Positions 7,972 to 16,157 of a stretch of 64,000 nt of DNA are shown here, one piece after another; the stretch's first letter is position 1, and every line of letters begins with the position of its first letter. This DNA comes from an uncultured Kordia sp. (GTDB lineage: Bacteria > Bacteroidota > Bacteroidia > Flavobacteriales > Flavobacteriaceae), in NCBI RefSeq assembly GCF_947496985.1, contig NZ_CANMEZ010000012.1, positions 62,001 through 126,000 on the forward strand. The letters run 5' to 3'. Under the pieces are notes generated by a model. It saw only the letters and a program-made list of their open reading frames with translations. It made no database searches and had not been told where the DNA came from. A program made the translations under genes and the position numbers.

Positions 7972-8163
7972 TTATTTACGCTTTTCATTAGGCACTATAC
8001 AAATACGAGGTTGTGTAAGATTGTGTCGCACATCTTCATCTTCATCATCATTATCCAAATCATTAATTCCTCCTGTAACTGCAGAAATCACTTGCTTATT
8101 TAATATATACCTCGTGAAATTTCTTGTGCCGATTGTTGTAATTTTTTGTTTTTTCATAATCAT
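7972..8163 (-). CDS. GG-leader precursor-like peptide with acidic core (63 aa)
   Basis: The leader (MKKQKITTIGTRNFTRYILNK then QVISAVTGG) resembles the window's other GG precursors in its basic start and the VIS...GG end. The core differs: GINDLDNDDEDEDV is strongly acidic and there is a single Cys. It may be a diverged member whose product is not cysteine-based, or a small leader-bearing protein of other function. Start codons at 8163 and 8157 are both possible. The shared 18-base element upstream supports real expression. Confidence 0.62.
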   Translation of the reverse strand: MIMKKQKITTIGTRNFTRYILNKQVISAVTGGINDLDNDDEDEDVRHNLTQPRICIVPNEKRK

Positions 8164-8199
8164 TTGATTTTATGTTATGATTATTAGGGGAAAATTTCA

Positions 8200-8217
8200 A
8201 AATTCATTACCCATAAA
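8200..8217 (-). promoter_or_regulatory. Repeated 18-base upstream element, copy 2
   Basis: This is the same 18 bases as at 7883-7900. It ends 37 bases upstream of the peptide start at 8163. No TAnnTTTG box lies between either copy and its gene, so these peptide promoters may use another sigma factor or depend on an activator. Confidence 0.6.
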
Positions 8218-8225
8218 TCATTACA

Positions 8226-9176
8226 TTAAAATTTCATGAAAGGATATTGCTGTTGAAGTTTCGTGATTTTAGCTTGGAGTTTTACTAAGAAATCTTGATG
8301 TTTTATTGAATTTGGATTGAACGGTTTGTGTGCGAGTCCTTTTTGAATGGTTTCTATTTCTGCCATTGTCATTTCACTTTCGCGCGCTATCCAACCTGCT
8401 TTAAATTTCTCCCAAATGTAATTAATGGCTGTATTATTGGGATGAATCATATCTTCCGCATAGAAACGATAATCACGCAATTCGTCCATCATAATTTCAT
8501 AAGAAGGGAAATAATGAATTTGATGTCGGACATCCACAAATTGATGAATTCCTGCCAATAAATGTGCTTTACTTTGTTGATTTTCTACAAAACCATCTTT
8601 TAAATGTCGTACTGGTGAAACCGTAAAAATGGTTGTTATTCTCGGATTGACACTTTTTAGCAAAGCGATACAATTTTCTACACTTGCCGAAACTTCTTCT
8701 ACAGACAATAATTCTTTAAGAAATTTCTTTTGTGGCACTTTATGGCAATTTGCAACAATTGCATCTGTCTCAATATATCGATACGTCCACGCCGTTCCTA
8801 AAGTGATAATAATATGTGATGCTATTTGTAATGTTTTATAGGTTTCCTTTACTGCGGTATTTAAACTTGCTAACAAAATCTCTTTATCGGAATTACTTAA
8901 TGCTGAATGCGCTTCAAAACAATGCCAACGTTCATTTATGTAGAAAAGATCATCAGTTGTAAATTCTTCTTGATTGATCGCTTTTATTAATAAATTTTCA
9001 ATTGCATTTGGATGAAATAGAATTCCAAATGGATTTTGAAACGTGTCAAATTTGTAATATGACAACTTTTCCCCAATATGTTCAGAAAAACAAGAACCTA
9101 GCAAACATATTTTTTTAGTATGTATTATTGGATGATACAATTCTTTTTTAAACGAAATATTGGTTTGTAATATCAT
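8226..9176 (-). CDS. GSCFA domain protein
   Basis: The 316-residue protein carries the defining GSCFSEHIG motif at about residues 27-35, with further conserved blocks ITLGTAWTYRY, TVSPVRHLKDG and DMIHPN. The GSCFA family is related to SGNH/GDSL hydrolases; its Ser/Cys near the N-terminus and the late D-x-x-H (in EDMIHPN) would be the catalytic elements. The substrate is not established; acyl- or acetyl-esterase activity on glycans is a family-based guess. There is no signal peptide, so it is probably cytoplasmic. It stands alone on the minus strand upstream of the peptide gene. Confidence 0.88.
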   Translation of the reverse strand: MILQTNISFKKELYHPIIHTKKICLLGSCFSEHIGEKLSYYKFDTFQNPFGILFHPNAIENLLIKAINQEEFTTDDLFYINERWHCFEAHSALSNSDKEILLASLNTAVKETYKTLQIASHIIITLGTAWTYRYIETDAIVANCHKVPQKKFLKELLSVEEVSASVENCIALLKSVNPRITTIFTVSPVRHLKDGFVENQQSKAHLLAGIHQFVDVRHQIHYFPSYEIMMDELRDYRFYAEDMIHPNNTAINYIWEKFKAGWIARESEMTMAEIETIQKGLAHKPFNPNSIKHQDFLVKLQAKITKLQQQYPFMKF

Positions 9177-9284
9177 ACAGTATTATTTTTCCTTTTTTTT
9201 ACAAATAACATGATGTCCCTATTAGAACTTCTAACATAGGACTATTGCTCGTTTTTCAAAATTCTAAGTTACTTAAAAATTAAG

Positions 9285-9322
9285 AACCCAATAACATAAC
9301 TTTAAAAGTGTGTTATTGGGTT
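9285..9322 (-). terminator. Hairpin terminator after the 9359 gene
   Basis: Twelve-base arms AACCCAATAACA and TGTTATTGGGTT enclose a 14-base loop. T-rich sequence follows on the minus strand. It lies 37 bases past the stop of the gene at 9359. Confidence 0.8.
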
Positions 9323-9358
9323 TTGTATGCTTCTTTAGAATAGAATATTTAGCTTGTA

Positions 9359-9751
9359 TTATTGCTTGCCTTCTTGTGCGCGTTTTGCAGTGTAATATGC
9401 TAAAATCAATCTATTTTTCATTCCTTGTGTAATTCCTGTCAATTCATTTGTATTATACGTAACGCCTCTTGCTTTTTCCATCCTTAAGATCGCATCACTT
9501 GTTGCTCTGTTAAAAACACCTCTTTCTGTAACCTCTTCTTTATCTAACAATTCAAGATAGATTAATTTATCCTGAAAATCAGCAACTTCTCCTGGTGTTG
9601 GTATCTTTAGCGTAAGCCATTGTCCTTTGTTCTTTCCTGGCATAGTGCACAATACTGAAACTTCTCTTGGAGTTTCTTTCTTTTTTGTCTCCTGTGCCAA
9701 AGCCGGTATAGAAAAAAGAAATGCTAAGATGATAATATAAACGTTTTTCAT
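9359..9751 (-). CDS. Small secreted protein, possibly peptidoglycan-binding-like
   Basis: A signal peptide (MKNVYIIILAFLFSIPALAQ) precedes about 110 residues. The second half, with LDKEEVTERGVFNRATSDAI, resembles the helical repeat of peptidoglycan-binding domain 1, in which a short loop 'G.f...T..Ai' is typical. The match is partial and the family call is tentative. The gene sits downstream of alaS on the same strand with a spacer of about 117 bases and has its own terminator. Confidence 0.6.
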   Translation of the reverse strand: MKNVYIIILAFLFSIPALAQETKKKETPREVSVLCTMPGKNKGQWLTLKIPTPGEVADFQDKLIYLELLDKEEVTERGVFNRATSDAILRMEKARGVTYNTNELTGITQGMKNRLILAYYTAKRAQEGKQ

Positions 9752-9868
9752 TTGTTTGTTTTATTAGATTATTTTGTCAAATGTAATTTACCAATTGTCA
9801 TATCAGTTGTAATCAACTTATAATTAGTCTGGCTTATTTCATAAGGCTATTTATAAATTATTGTTACA

Positions 9869-12481
9869 TTATTTCACATAGTCTTTTACACGCTCAATCG
9901 CTTTTGGAATTCCACCAGGGTTTTTCCCTCCAGCAGTTGCAAAAAACGGTTGTCCGCCGCCGCCGCCGTGGATAAGCTTCCCTAATTCACGAACCACTTT
10001 TCCTGCATCATATCCGCGTGCTGCTACTAAATCTTTCGAAATATAGCAGGTCAACATTACTTTGTTTTCGTTTGCTGTAGCGAAGAATAAAAATAAATTA
10101 TCCATTTCACCACCAAGTTCAAACGCTAAGTTTTTGATTCCATTTTGATCTAAGTCCACTTTTTGTGCCAAAAAGTTAACACCATTGATTTCTTCTAGTT
10201 GATTTTTTAAATCTCCTTTTAAGTTTTTGGATTTATCTTTTAGTAAACTTTCAATTTCCTTACGCAATTTAGCATTGTCTTCTTTTAAATCAACAACTGC
10301 TTTTACAGCATCCTTCGGATTATTTAGAACATCTTTTATTTCGTAATACGCTCTGTTATTTTCAAAGTAAAATTCTTTGGTAGCGTCAAATGTAATCGCT
10401 TCAATTCTTCTAATTCCTGCAGCAACTGCACCTTCCGATTTTATTTTAAAATGCCATATATCTGCCGTGTTTTGCACATGTGTTCCTCCACATAATTCAA
10501 TTGATTGTCCAAAACGAATAGAACGCACTGTATCACCGTATTTCTCACCAAATAAAGCCATTGCACCATCTGCCATTGCTTCTGCAACAGGTCTGTTTCG
10601 TTTTTCTTCTAGTGGAAGTTTGCCTTCTATTCTTGCGTTTACAAAGTTTTCCACATCGCGTAATTCTTCTACAGTCAATTTTGAAAAGTGAGAAAAGTCA
10701 AAACGTAAATATTTTGAATGTACTGCCGAACCTTTTTGCTCCACATGTGTTCCTAGTATTTCACGTAATGCTTGGTGTAATAAGTGTGTTGCTGTATGAT
10801 TTGCAGCTGTACGTTCACGCTGTTTTTTATCAACAACAGCACGCAATGTTTCGTTTAAGTGTTTTGGTAAATTCTTTGTAATATGAATGATTAAGTTGTT
10901 TTCTTTTTTAGTATCTAAAATATATACAACATCACCATTTGGCACTTCTAAATATCCTTTATCTCCAACTTGTCCACCACCTTCTGGATAAAATGGCGTA
11001 AGGTTAAAAACTAATTGATACTGAACACCTTCTTTTTTGGTTTCAATTTTACGATAACGTGTTAATTTTACATCAACTTCTAAGGTATCATACCCTACGA
11101 ATTCTTCGTCTTCATCTTCTAAAACAGTTACCCAATCATCTGCTTGAATTGCCGTTGCCTCACGACCTTTTCCTTTTTGTTCTTGTAGCAATTTTTCGAA
11201 TTCTTCTTTGTTGTATGATAAATCGCGCTCACGCAGAATTAATTCTGTTAAGTCTTCTGGAAAACCATAGGTATCTTTCAATTCAAATACTTTTTTACCA
11301 GAAATCACCGTTCCATCTACATTTTCAATCACACGATCAAGCAAAATTAATCCCTGATCTAGTGTACGTAAGAATGATTGTTCTTCTTCTTTTATTACAT
11401 TCTGGATTAGTTGTTTTTGCTCTTTCAATTCAGGAAATGCTTTCCCCATTTTTTTATCTAATACATCTACTAAACGATAAATAAACGGTTCCTTTTTGTT
11501 TAAGAATGTAAATCCATAACGAATTGCTCTACGCAAAATTCTACGAATTACATATCCAGCCGCATTGTTACTTGGCAACTGTCCGTCAGCAATAGAGAAA
11601 GATACAGCACGCACATGATCTGCGATCACACGAATAGCGACATCTATTTTATCATCATTTCCGTATTCTGTATTTGTAATGGCCTCAATTTCACGAATAA
11701 TTGGCGTAAACACATCTGTATCGTAATTCGATTTTACATCTTGTAATACCATACATAAACGCTCAAACCCCATTCCTGTATCTACATGATTTGCAGGCAG
11801 TTTTTCTAGCGACTTGTCTGCTTTACGATTATATTGCATGAATACTAAATTCCAGATTTCCACTACTTGCGGATGATCCATATTTACTAAATCGGCACCT
11901 GGTGTTTTTGCTTTTTCTTCATCTGTACGAATATCTACGTGAATCTCAGAACAAGGTCCGCAAGGTCCTTGACTTCCCATTTCCCAGAAATTATCTTTCT
12001 TATTCCCCATCAAAATACGTTCTTCTGGAACAATTTCTTTCCATAAGTCATATGCTTCTTGATCGAGTTTTAAACCATCTTCATCACTTCCTTCAAAAAC
12101 GGTAACATATAAAATGTCTTTATCTATTCCGTACACTTCTGTCAATAACTCCCATGCCCAAGCAATGGCTTCTTTCTTAAAGTAATCACCAAAACTCCAG
12201 TTTCCAAGCATTTCAAACATTGTATGATGATATGTATCATACCCAACTTCTTCTAAGTCATTATGTTTTCCACTCACACGCAAACATTTCTGCGTATCAG
12301 CGATACGATTGCTTTTTGGCGTTCCATTTCCTAAAAAATATTCTTTAAAAGGTGCCATTCCAGAGTTGATAAACATCAAAGTTGGGTCATTTTTCAAAAC
12401 CATTGGCGCCGAAGGCACAATTTGATGTGTTTTAGATTTATAAAACTCTAAAAACTTAGCTCTAATATCCTGAGATTTCAT
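9869..12481 (-). CDS. alaS: Alanyl-tRNA synthetase
   Basis: The enzyme charges tRNA-Ala in the cytoplasm. The 870-residue protein is of normal full length. Its order of domains is a class II catalytic core ([12 protein letters not shown]-like start with [19 protein letters not shown]), a linker, an editing domain with the zinc-binding NHTATHLLH and CGGTH motifs, and the C-terminal DHHA1-type C-Ala domain with the glycine run [15 protein letters not shown]. It is essential and single-copy in bacteria. It is transcribed divergently from the M23 peptidase gene, with 267 bases between them. Confidence 0.98.
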   Translation of the reverse strand: MKSQDIRAKFLEFYKSKTHQIVPSAPMVLKNDPTLMFINSGMAPFKEYFLGNGTPKSNRIADTQKCLRVSGKHNDLEEVGYDTYHHTMFEMLGNWSFGDYFKKEAIAWAWELLTEVYGIDKDILYVTVFEGSDEDGLKLDQEAYDLWKEIVPEERILMGNKKDNFWEMGSQGPCGPCSEIHVDIRTDEEKAKTPGADLVNMDHPQVVEIWNLVFMQYNRKADKSLEKLPANHVDTGMGFERLCMVLQDVKSNYDTDVFTPIIREIEAITNTEYGNDDKIDVAIRVIADHVRAVSFSIADGQLPSNNAAGYVIRRILRRAIRYGFTFLNKKEPFIYRLVDVLDKKMGKAFPELKEQKQLIQNVIKEEEQSFLRTLDQGLILLDRVIENVDGTVISGKKVFELKDTYGFPEDLTELILRERDLSYNKEEFEKLLQEQKGKGREATAIQADDWVTVLEDEDEEFVGYDTLEVDVKLTRYRKIETKKEGVQYQLVFNLTPFYPEGGGQVGDKGYLEVPNGDVVYILDTKKENNLIIHITKNLPKHLNETLRAVVDKKQRERTAANHTATHLLHQALREILGTHVEQKGSAVHSKYLRFDFSHFSKLTVEELRDVENFVNARIEGKLPLEEKRNRPVAEAMADGAMALFGEKYGDTVRSIRFGQSIELCGGTHVQNTADIWHFKIKSEGAVAAGIRRIEAITFDATKEFYFENNRAYYEIKDVLNNPKDAVKAVVDLKEDNAKLRKEIESLLKDKSKNLKGDLKNQLEEINGVNFLAQKVDLDQNGIKNLAFELGGEMDNLFLFFATANENKVMLTCYISKDLVAARGYDAGKVVRELGKLIHGGGGGQPFFATAGGKNPGGIPKAIERVKDYVK

Positions 12482-12748
12482 GTGTTTATATATTATTGAC
12501 TTTCAACGGTTACATGCTTTTCATTATTCATTATTTAGTTAACTAATGATACTTTTAACATGCTCGTTTCATGTATTTATACTCCTATATTTACTGTGTA
12601 AGATAATTCGTGAATCACTCATAAATTTATCTTAACCTACTTTAAAAAACTTAAAAACTGTAAAACAATAGCTATATTTGTTCGTTTTTCAGCTATTTTA
12701 TGATCTAATTTCATAAATAATCTGTGCAAAAATAGTATAATTTAAGGA

Positions 12749-13723
12749 ATGAGTAAGGTAAAATATTATTACGATTCAGAAACATTATCATATCGAAAGA
12801 TTGAAAGCAAGCGTGGACGCAAAATCGGGTATGTAATTTTGTTCATTACATCTGTTGTTTTATGCTCTTTTTTACTGTTAACTGTTATGTTTAATACGAC
12901 TTTAGAAACGCCAAAAGAGAAAGTATTACAACGTGAATTGGCTAACATGAAGTTTCAATATGATTTATTGAATAAAAAAGTAACACAAGCTGAAACTGTA
13001 CTTGCGAATATAGAAGAAAGAGATAATAATATTTACAGATTATATTTTGAAGCGAATCCAATTCCGGAAGAACAACGAAAAGCAGGTTTTGGAGGAGTAA
13101 ACAGATATGAAGCGTTGTACAATTATGAAAATTCAGACTTAATTGTTGAAACCACAAAACGCTTAGAAATTTTACAAAAACAATTGGTTGTTCAGTCTAA
13201 ATCTTTAGATGAGATAGCTAAATTAGCTGAAGATAAAGAAGAGTTTCTAGCCTCTATTCCCGCTATTCAACCTGTTAACAACGAAGACTTAACACGTATG
13301 GCTTCTGGTTACGGATTTCGAAATGATCCGTTTACGAAAGCTCGAAAAATGCATTGGGGAATGGATTTTACAGCACCAAGAGGAACGCCAGTATATGCTT
13401 CTGGAGATGGTGTTGTGGTTCGCGCTGATAATTCGGCATCTGGTTTCGGAAAGCATATTCGAATTGATCATGGATATGGATATGTTTCATTATACGCACA
13501 TTTAAGCAAGTATAATGTTCGAAAAGGAAAAAAAGTAAAGCGTGGTGATTTAATTGGTTTTGTTGGAAGTACAGGTCGATCGCAAGCACCACATTTACAT
13601 TATGAAATTCGCAAGAATGGCGACAAAATAAATCCAATCAACTTCTACTACGGAAATTTATCTGCAAAGGAATTTGAAGAGTTGTTAAAAAATGCTGCTA
13701 AACAAAATCAATCGCTCGACTAA
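12749..13723 (+). CDS. M23 family metallopeptidase, membrane-anchored
   Basis: This is a likely zinc endopeptidase acting on peptidoglycan cross-links in the periplasm. An N-terminal transmembrane helix (about residues 25-48) and a coiled-coil stretch (60-120, 145-175) precede a LytM/M23 domain from about residue 185. The zinc ligands are His202 and Asp206 (HWGMD) and His284 of HLHYE, with His282 as a catalytic residue, so the enzyme should be active. Its stop shares a base with the next ATG (TAATG), implying translational coupling to the MerR-type gene. Confidence 0.92.
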   Translation: MSKVKYYYDSETLSYRKIESKRGRKIGYVILFITSVVLCSFLLLTVMFNTTLETPKEKVLQRELANMKFQYDLLNKKVTQAETVLANIEERDNNIYRLYFEANPIPEEQRKAGFGGVNRYEALYNYENSDLIVETTKRLEILQKQLVVQSKSLDEIAKLAEDKEEFLASIPAIQPVNNEDLTRMASGYGFRNDPFTKARKMHWGMDFTAPRGTPVYASGDGVVVRADNSASGFGKHIRIDHGYGYVSLYAHLSKYNVRKGKKVKRGDLIGFVGSTGRSQAPHLHYEIRKNGDKINPINFYYGNLSAKEFEELLKNAAKQNQSLD

Positions 13724-14052
13724 TGCATATTGATTTACCCGAAAAACGATATTATAGTATTGGCGAAGTCGCCAAGGCATTTGACGTAAACGCTTCTTTG
13801 ATTCGTTTTTGGGAAAAAGAATTTGACGTAATTCAGCCTAAAAAAAACGCAAAAGGGAATCGTAAATTTACTCCAGAAGACATCAAAAACTTAGAACTCA
13901 TTTACCACTTGGTAAAAGAACGCGGCTTTACACTTGAAGGCGCAAAAGTTCATTTAAAAGAGGAAAAGAAGAAAACCCTTTCCAATTTTGAGATTATTCG
14001 TAAATTACAGCATATTAGAGCTGAACTTGTAAAAATCAAGGACAATCTGTAA
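13723..14052 (+). CDS. MerR family transcriptional regulator
   Basis: The 109-residue protein is mostly a winged helix-turn-helix: YYSIGEVAKAFDVNASLIRFWEKEF at 9-33, then the wing and FTPEDIKNLELIYHLVKERGFTLEGAK. It lacks the long C-terminal effector domain and the cysteines of metal-sensing MerR proteins, so its signal is unknown. The gene overlaps the M23 peptidase stop by one base and precedes lemA. This peptidase-MerR-LemA-TPM order is one I associate with Flavobacteriia. Confidence 0.88.
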   Translation: MHIDLPEKRYYSIGEVAKAFDVNASLIRFWEKEFDVIQPKKNAKGNRKFTPEDIKNLELIYHLVKERGFTLEGAKVHLKEEKKKTLSNFEIIRKLQHIRAELVKIKDNL

Positions 14053-14101
14053 CGTTTGAACCAAAAATAACACTATACTAATACAATAAACCCGAATAAT
14101 T

Positions 14102-14701
14102 ATGAAGAAATGGTTAATCCCTTTAATCGTTATCGTACTTATTGGTGTTGCTTTCTATCAATGGTCAGTTAACATCAATAATACTGCTGTAGAATTAGAA
14201 GCAAATGCTAAAACTGCTTGGTCTAATGTTGAAAGTGAATATCAACGTAGAAACGATTTGATTGGCGACTTAGTAAAAATAGTAAAAGGAGCCGCTGACT
14301 TTGAACGTACAACACTTAGAGAAGTCATTGAAGCTAGAGCCAAAGCTACTGCAACAACAATAGATGTTGGCGATTTAACACCAGAAAACATGGCAAAGTT
14401 TCAACAAGCACAAGCTGGACTTTCAGGTGCTTTAAGTAGACTATTAGTTTCTGTAGAGCGATATCCTGAATTGAAAGCTAACGAGAATTTTTTAAAGTTT
14501 ATGGACGAAAGAACCAGTACTGCAAACTCCATAAGAACAGCAAGAAATAGGTACAATGAAGCTGTAAATAAATATGATATTTACACTACACAATTTCCTA
14601 ACAAACTTGTCGCAGGAATGTTTGGGTTTAAAGAAATGGCACGTTATAAAGCTGACCCAGGCTCTGAAAAGACACCTGATATTGATTTAGATTTTAACTA
14701 G
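14102..14701 (+). CDS. LemA family protein
   Basis: The protein has one N-terminal transmembrane helix (residues 4-23) and an all-helical periplasmic body: NNTAVELEANAKTAWSNVESEYQRRNDLI matches the LemA core, in which long antiparallel helices follow 'W..v...yqRR.dLi.nLv'. The 199-residue length is typical. LemA proteins often sit beside TPM-domain genes, as here, and have been linked to envelope maintenance, though the molecular role is unsettled. It is the third gene of a plus-strand run. Confidence 0.93.
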   Translation: MKKWLIPLIVIVLIGVAFYQWSVNINNTAVELEANAKTAWSNVESEYQRRNDLIGDLVKIVKGAADFERTTLREVIEARAKATATTIDVGDLTPENMAKFQQAQAGLSGALSRLLVSVERYPELKANENFLKFMDERTSTANSIRTARNRYNEAVNKYDIYTTQFPNKLVAGMFGFKEMARYKADPGSEKTPDIDLDFN

Positions 14702-14719
14702 ATAACACATAACAAAAAC

Positions 14720-15160
14720 ATGTCTAAAGTAGAAGATTTCCTTTCTGTTCAAGAAGAGCAGGAAATCATAACTGCTATCAGAAAAGCAGAGCGAAGTACT
14801 TCTGGCGAAATCAGAATACATATCGAAACACATACAGATATTGATCATTTTGATCGCACGCTGGAAGTATTTCATTTGCTTAAAATGGACAATACACGAT
14901 TGCAAAATGGTGTATTAATTTATGTTGCTGTTGATGACAAAGCATTTGTTATTTATGGTGATGAAGGTATTAACAAAGTTGTACCTCCTTATTTTTGGGA
15001 TACAACTCGCGATGTTATACGCAACCACTTTTCGCAAGGAAACTTTAAACAAGGACTTATTGAAGGTGTTTTACAAGCTGGACGCGAATTAGAAAAGCAT
15101 TTCCCTTGGGATGTTGACACGCATGAAGATGAACTACCAAACGAAATTTCTAGAGGCTAA
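14720..15160 (+). CDS. TPM domain protein, soluble
   Basis: The 146-residue protein is essentially one TPM (TLP18.3/Psb32/MOLO-1) domain with no signal peptide: EEQEIITAIRKAERSTSGEIRIHIE opens the fold and YVAVDDKAFVIYGDEGINKVVPPYFW the middle. TPM domains have been linked to photosystem repair in plants and to membrane-protein accessory roles. In bacteria the function is open. Its end touches the start of the second TPM gene (15160), so the two are translationally coupled. Confidence 0.88.
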   Translation: MSKVEDFLSVQEEQEIITAIRKAERSTSGEIRIHIETHTDIDHFDRTLEVFHLLKMDNTRLQNGVLIYVAVDDKAFVIYGDEGINKVVPPYFWDTTRDVIRNHFSQGNFKQGLIEGVLQAGRELEKHFPWDVDTHEDELPNEISRG

Positions 15161-16047
15161 TGCATATCATTCCCAAAACATATATTAAATCATTACTCTT
15201 TATTTTAGGAATATTTTTCTTGAATGCTGCCCATGCGCAGTATAAAATTCCTGAGAAACCAAGTGATGAAGATCAAAAGTTTGTATATGATTATGCAAAA
15301 CTACTTTCGAAAGGTGACAATTCTTTTTTAGAGTCTAAGCTAAATAGATATGCCGATAGTACTTCCACACAAGTAGTGATCGTTATTATTGAATCACTTA
15401 AAGGTGAAAGTATTGGTATGCTGACTCCTAAATGGGGACATAAATGGGGAATTGGGCAAGCGGAAGATGATAATGGCGTTATTATTCTTTTAGCAAAAAA
15501 TGAACGTAAAATATGGATTTCCCCTGGTTATGGAGCTGAAAATAAACTAACTGCAGGAATTACAGGACAAATCGTTCGTAATAGAATTATCCCACATTTT
15601 AAACGCGGTGATTATGCAAGCGGTTTAAATGCTGGAATTAATAGTATTATTGAGGTGCTTAGTGGTGAATTTAAAAACACCCGAAAACGTACCAGACAGA
15701 GTAATAGCAATAGTGATGGAATTCCGGCTGGCGTTGTTATTTTCTTAATTATATTTTTTATAATTCTCATCTCTATTTTAGCCAATAATAAACGAAACGG
15801 CGGCGGTGGAAATCATGGTGGCGGACGCCATTCTACAGGAAGCGACTTACTCGATATTATTATTTTAAGTAACATGGGACGTGGCGGATTCGGTTCTGGA
15901 AGCAGTAGCAGAGGCAGTAGTCGTGGTGGTGGATTCGGTTCTGGAAGCAGTAGTCGTGGTGGTGGATTCGGCGGTGGCGGAAGCTTTGGAGGAGGCGGTT
16001 TCGGCGGCGGCGGATTTAGTGGTGGTGGTGCTGGTGGAAGCTGGTAG
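15160..16047 (+). CDS. TPM domain protein with transmembrane helix and Gly/Ser-rich tail
   Basis: After a signal peptide (residues 1-26, ending NAAHAQ) comes a TPM domain (about 35-170; FVYDYAKLLSKGD, GVIILLAKNERKIWISPGYG), one transmembrane helix (about 190-210) and a tail of Gly-Gly-Ser-Phe-type repeats to the C-terminus. This matches the YgcG-like architecture. The low-complexity tail is encoded by short GGCGGT/GGAAGC repeats and could vary in length by slippage. The stop codon TAG lies inside a palindromic repeat (16043-16067), so the present C-terminus may be set by that insertion. Confidence 0.9.
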   Translation: MHIIPKTYIKSLLFILGIFFLNAAHAQYKIPEKPSDEDQKFVYDYAKLLSKGDNSFLESKLNRYADSTSTQVVIVIIESLKGESIGMLTPKWGHKWGIGQAEDDNGVIILLAKNERKIWISPGYGAENKLTAGITGQIVRNRIIPHFKRGDYASGLNAGINSIIEVLSGEFKNTRKRTRQSNSNSDGIPAGVVIFLIIFFIILISILANNKRNGGGGNHGGGRHSTGSDLLDIIILSNMGRGGFGSGSSSRGSSRGGGFGSGSSSRGGGFGGGGSFGGGGFGGGGFSGGGAGGSW

Positions 16048-16067
16048 CTTCGACAAGCTCAGCTACC
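16043..16067. repeat. Palindromic repeat overlapping the TPM gene stop
   Basis: Arms GGTAGCT and AGCTACC flank TCGACAAGCTC. The plan resembles the scattered repeats of the paa region (tcgac...gctcag). The TAG at 16045-16047 within the left arm is the stop codon of the upstream gene. Confidence 0.6.
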
Positions 16068-16157
16068 GTATTCAAAAGGCTCAGCTATCTTATATTCAAC
16101 AGACTTTGCTTATTTCAACGATTTAAAATTCAATGATTTAAGTTTTTTTTATTAAAA

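Noticed and set aside
11059-11484. Plus-strand frame of 141 codons inside alaS
   Set aside because: Antisense to conserved alaS coding sequence; Leu/His-rich composition typical of a shadow frame.
15881-16030. Gly-rich triplet repeats as a CRISPR or minisatellite array
   Set aside because: Repeats are in frame, short and coding for a Gly/Ser tail; no spacers of regular length.
15865-16056. Minus-strand frame rich in Ser/Thr/Ala opposite the TPM gene tail
   Set aside because: It is the mirror of the Gly/Ser-coding repeats of the real gene; no start signal or family features.
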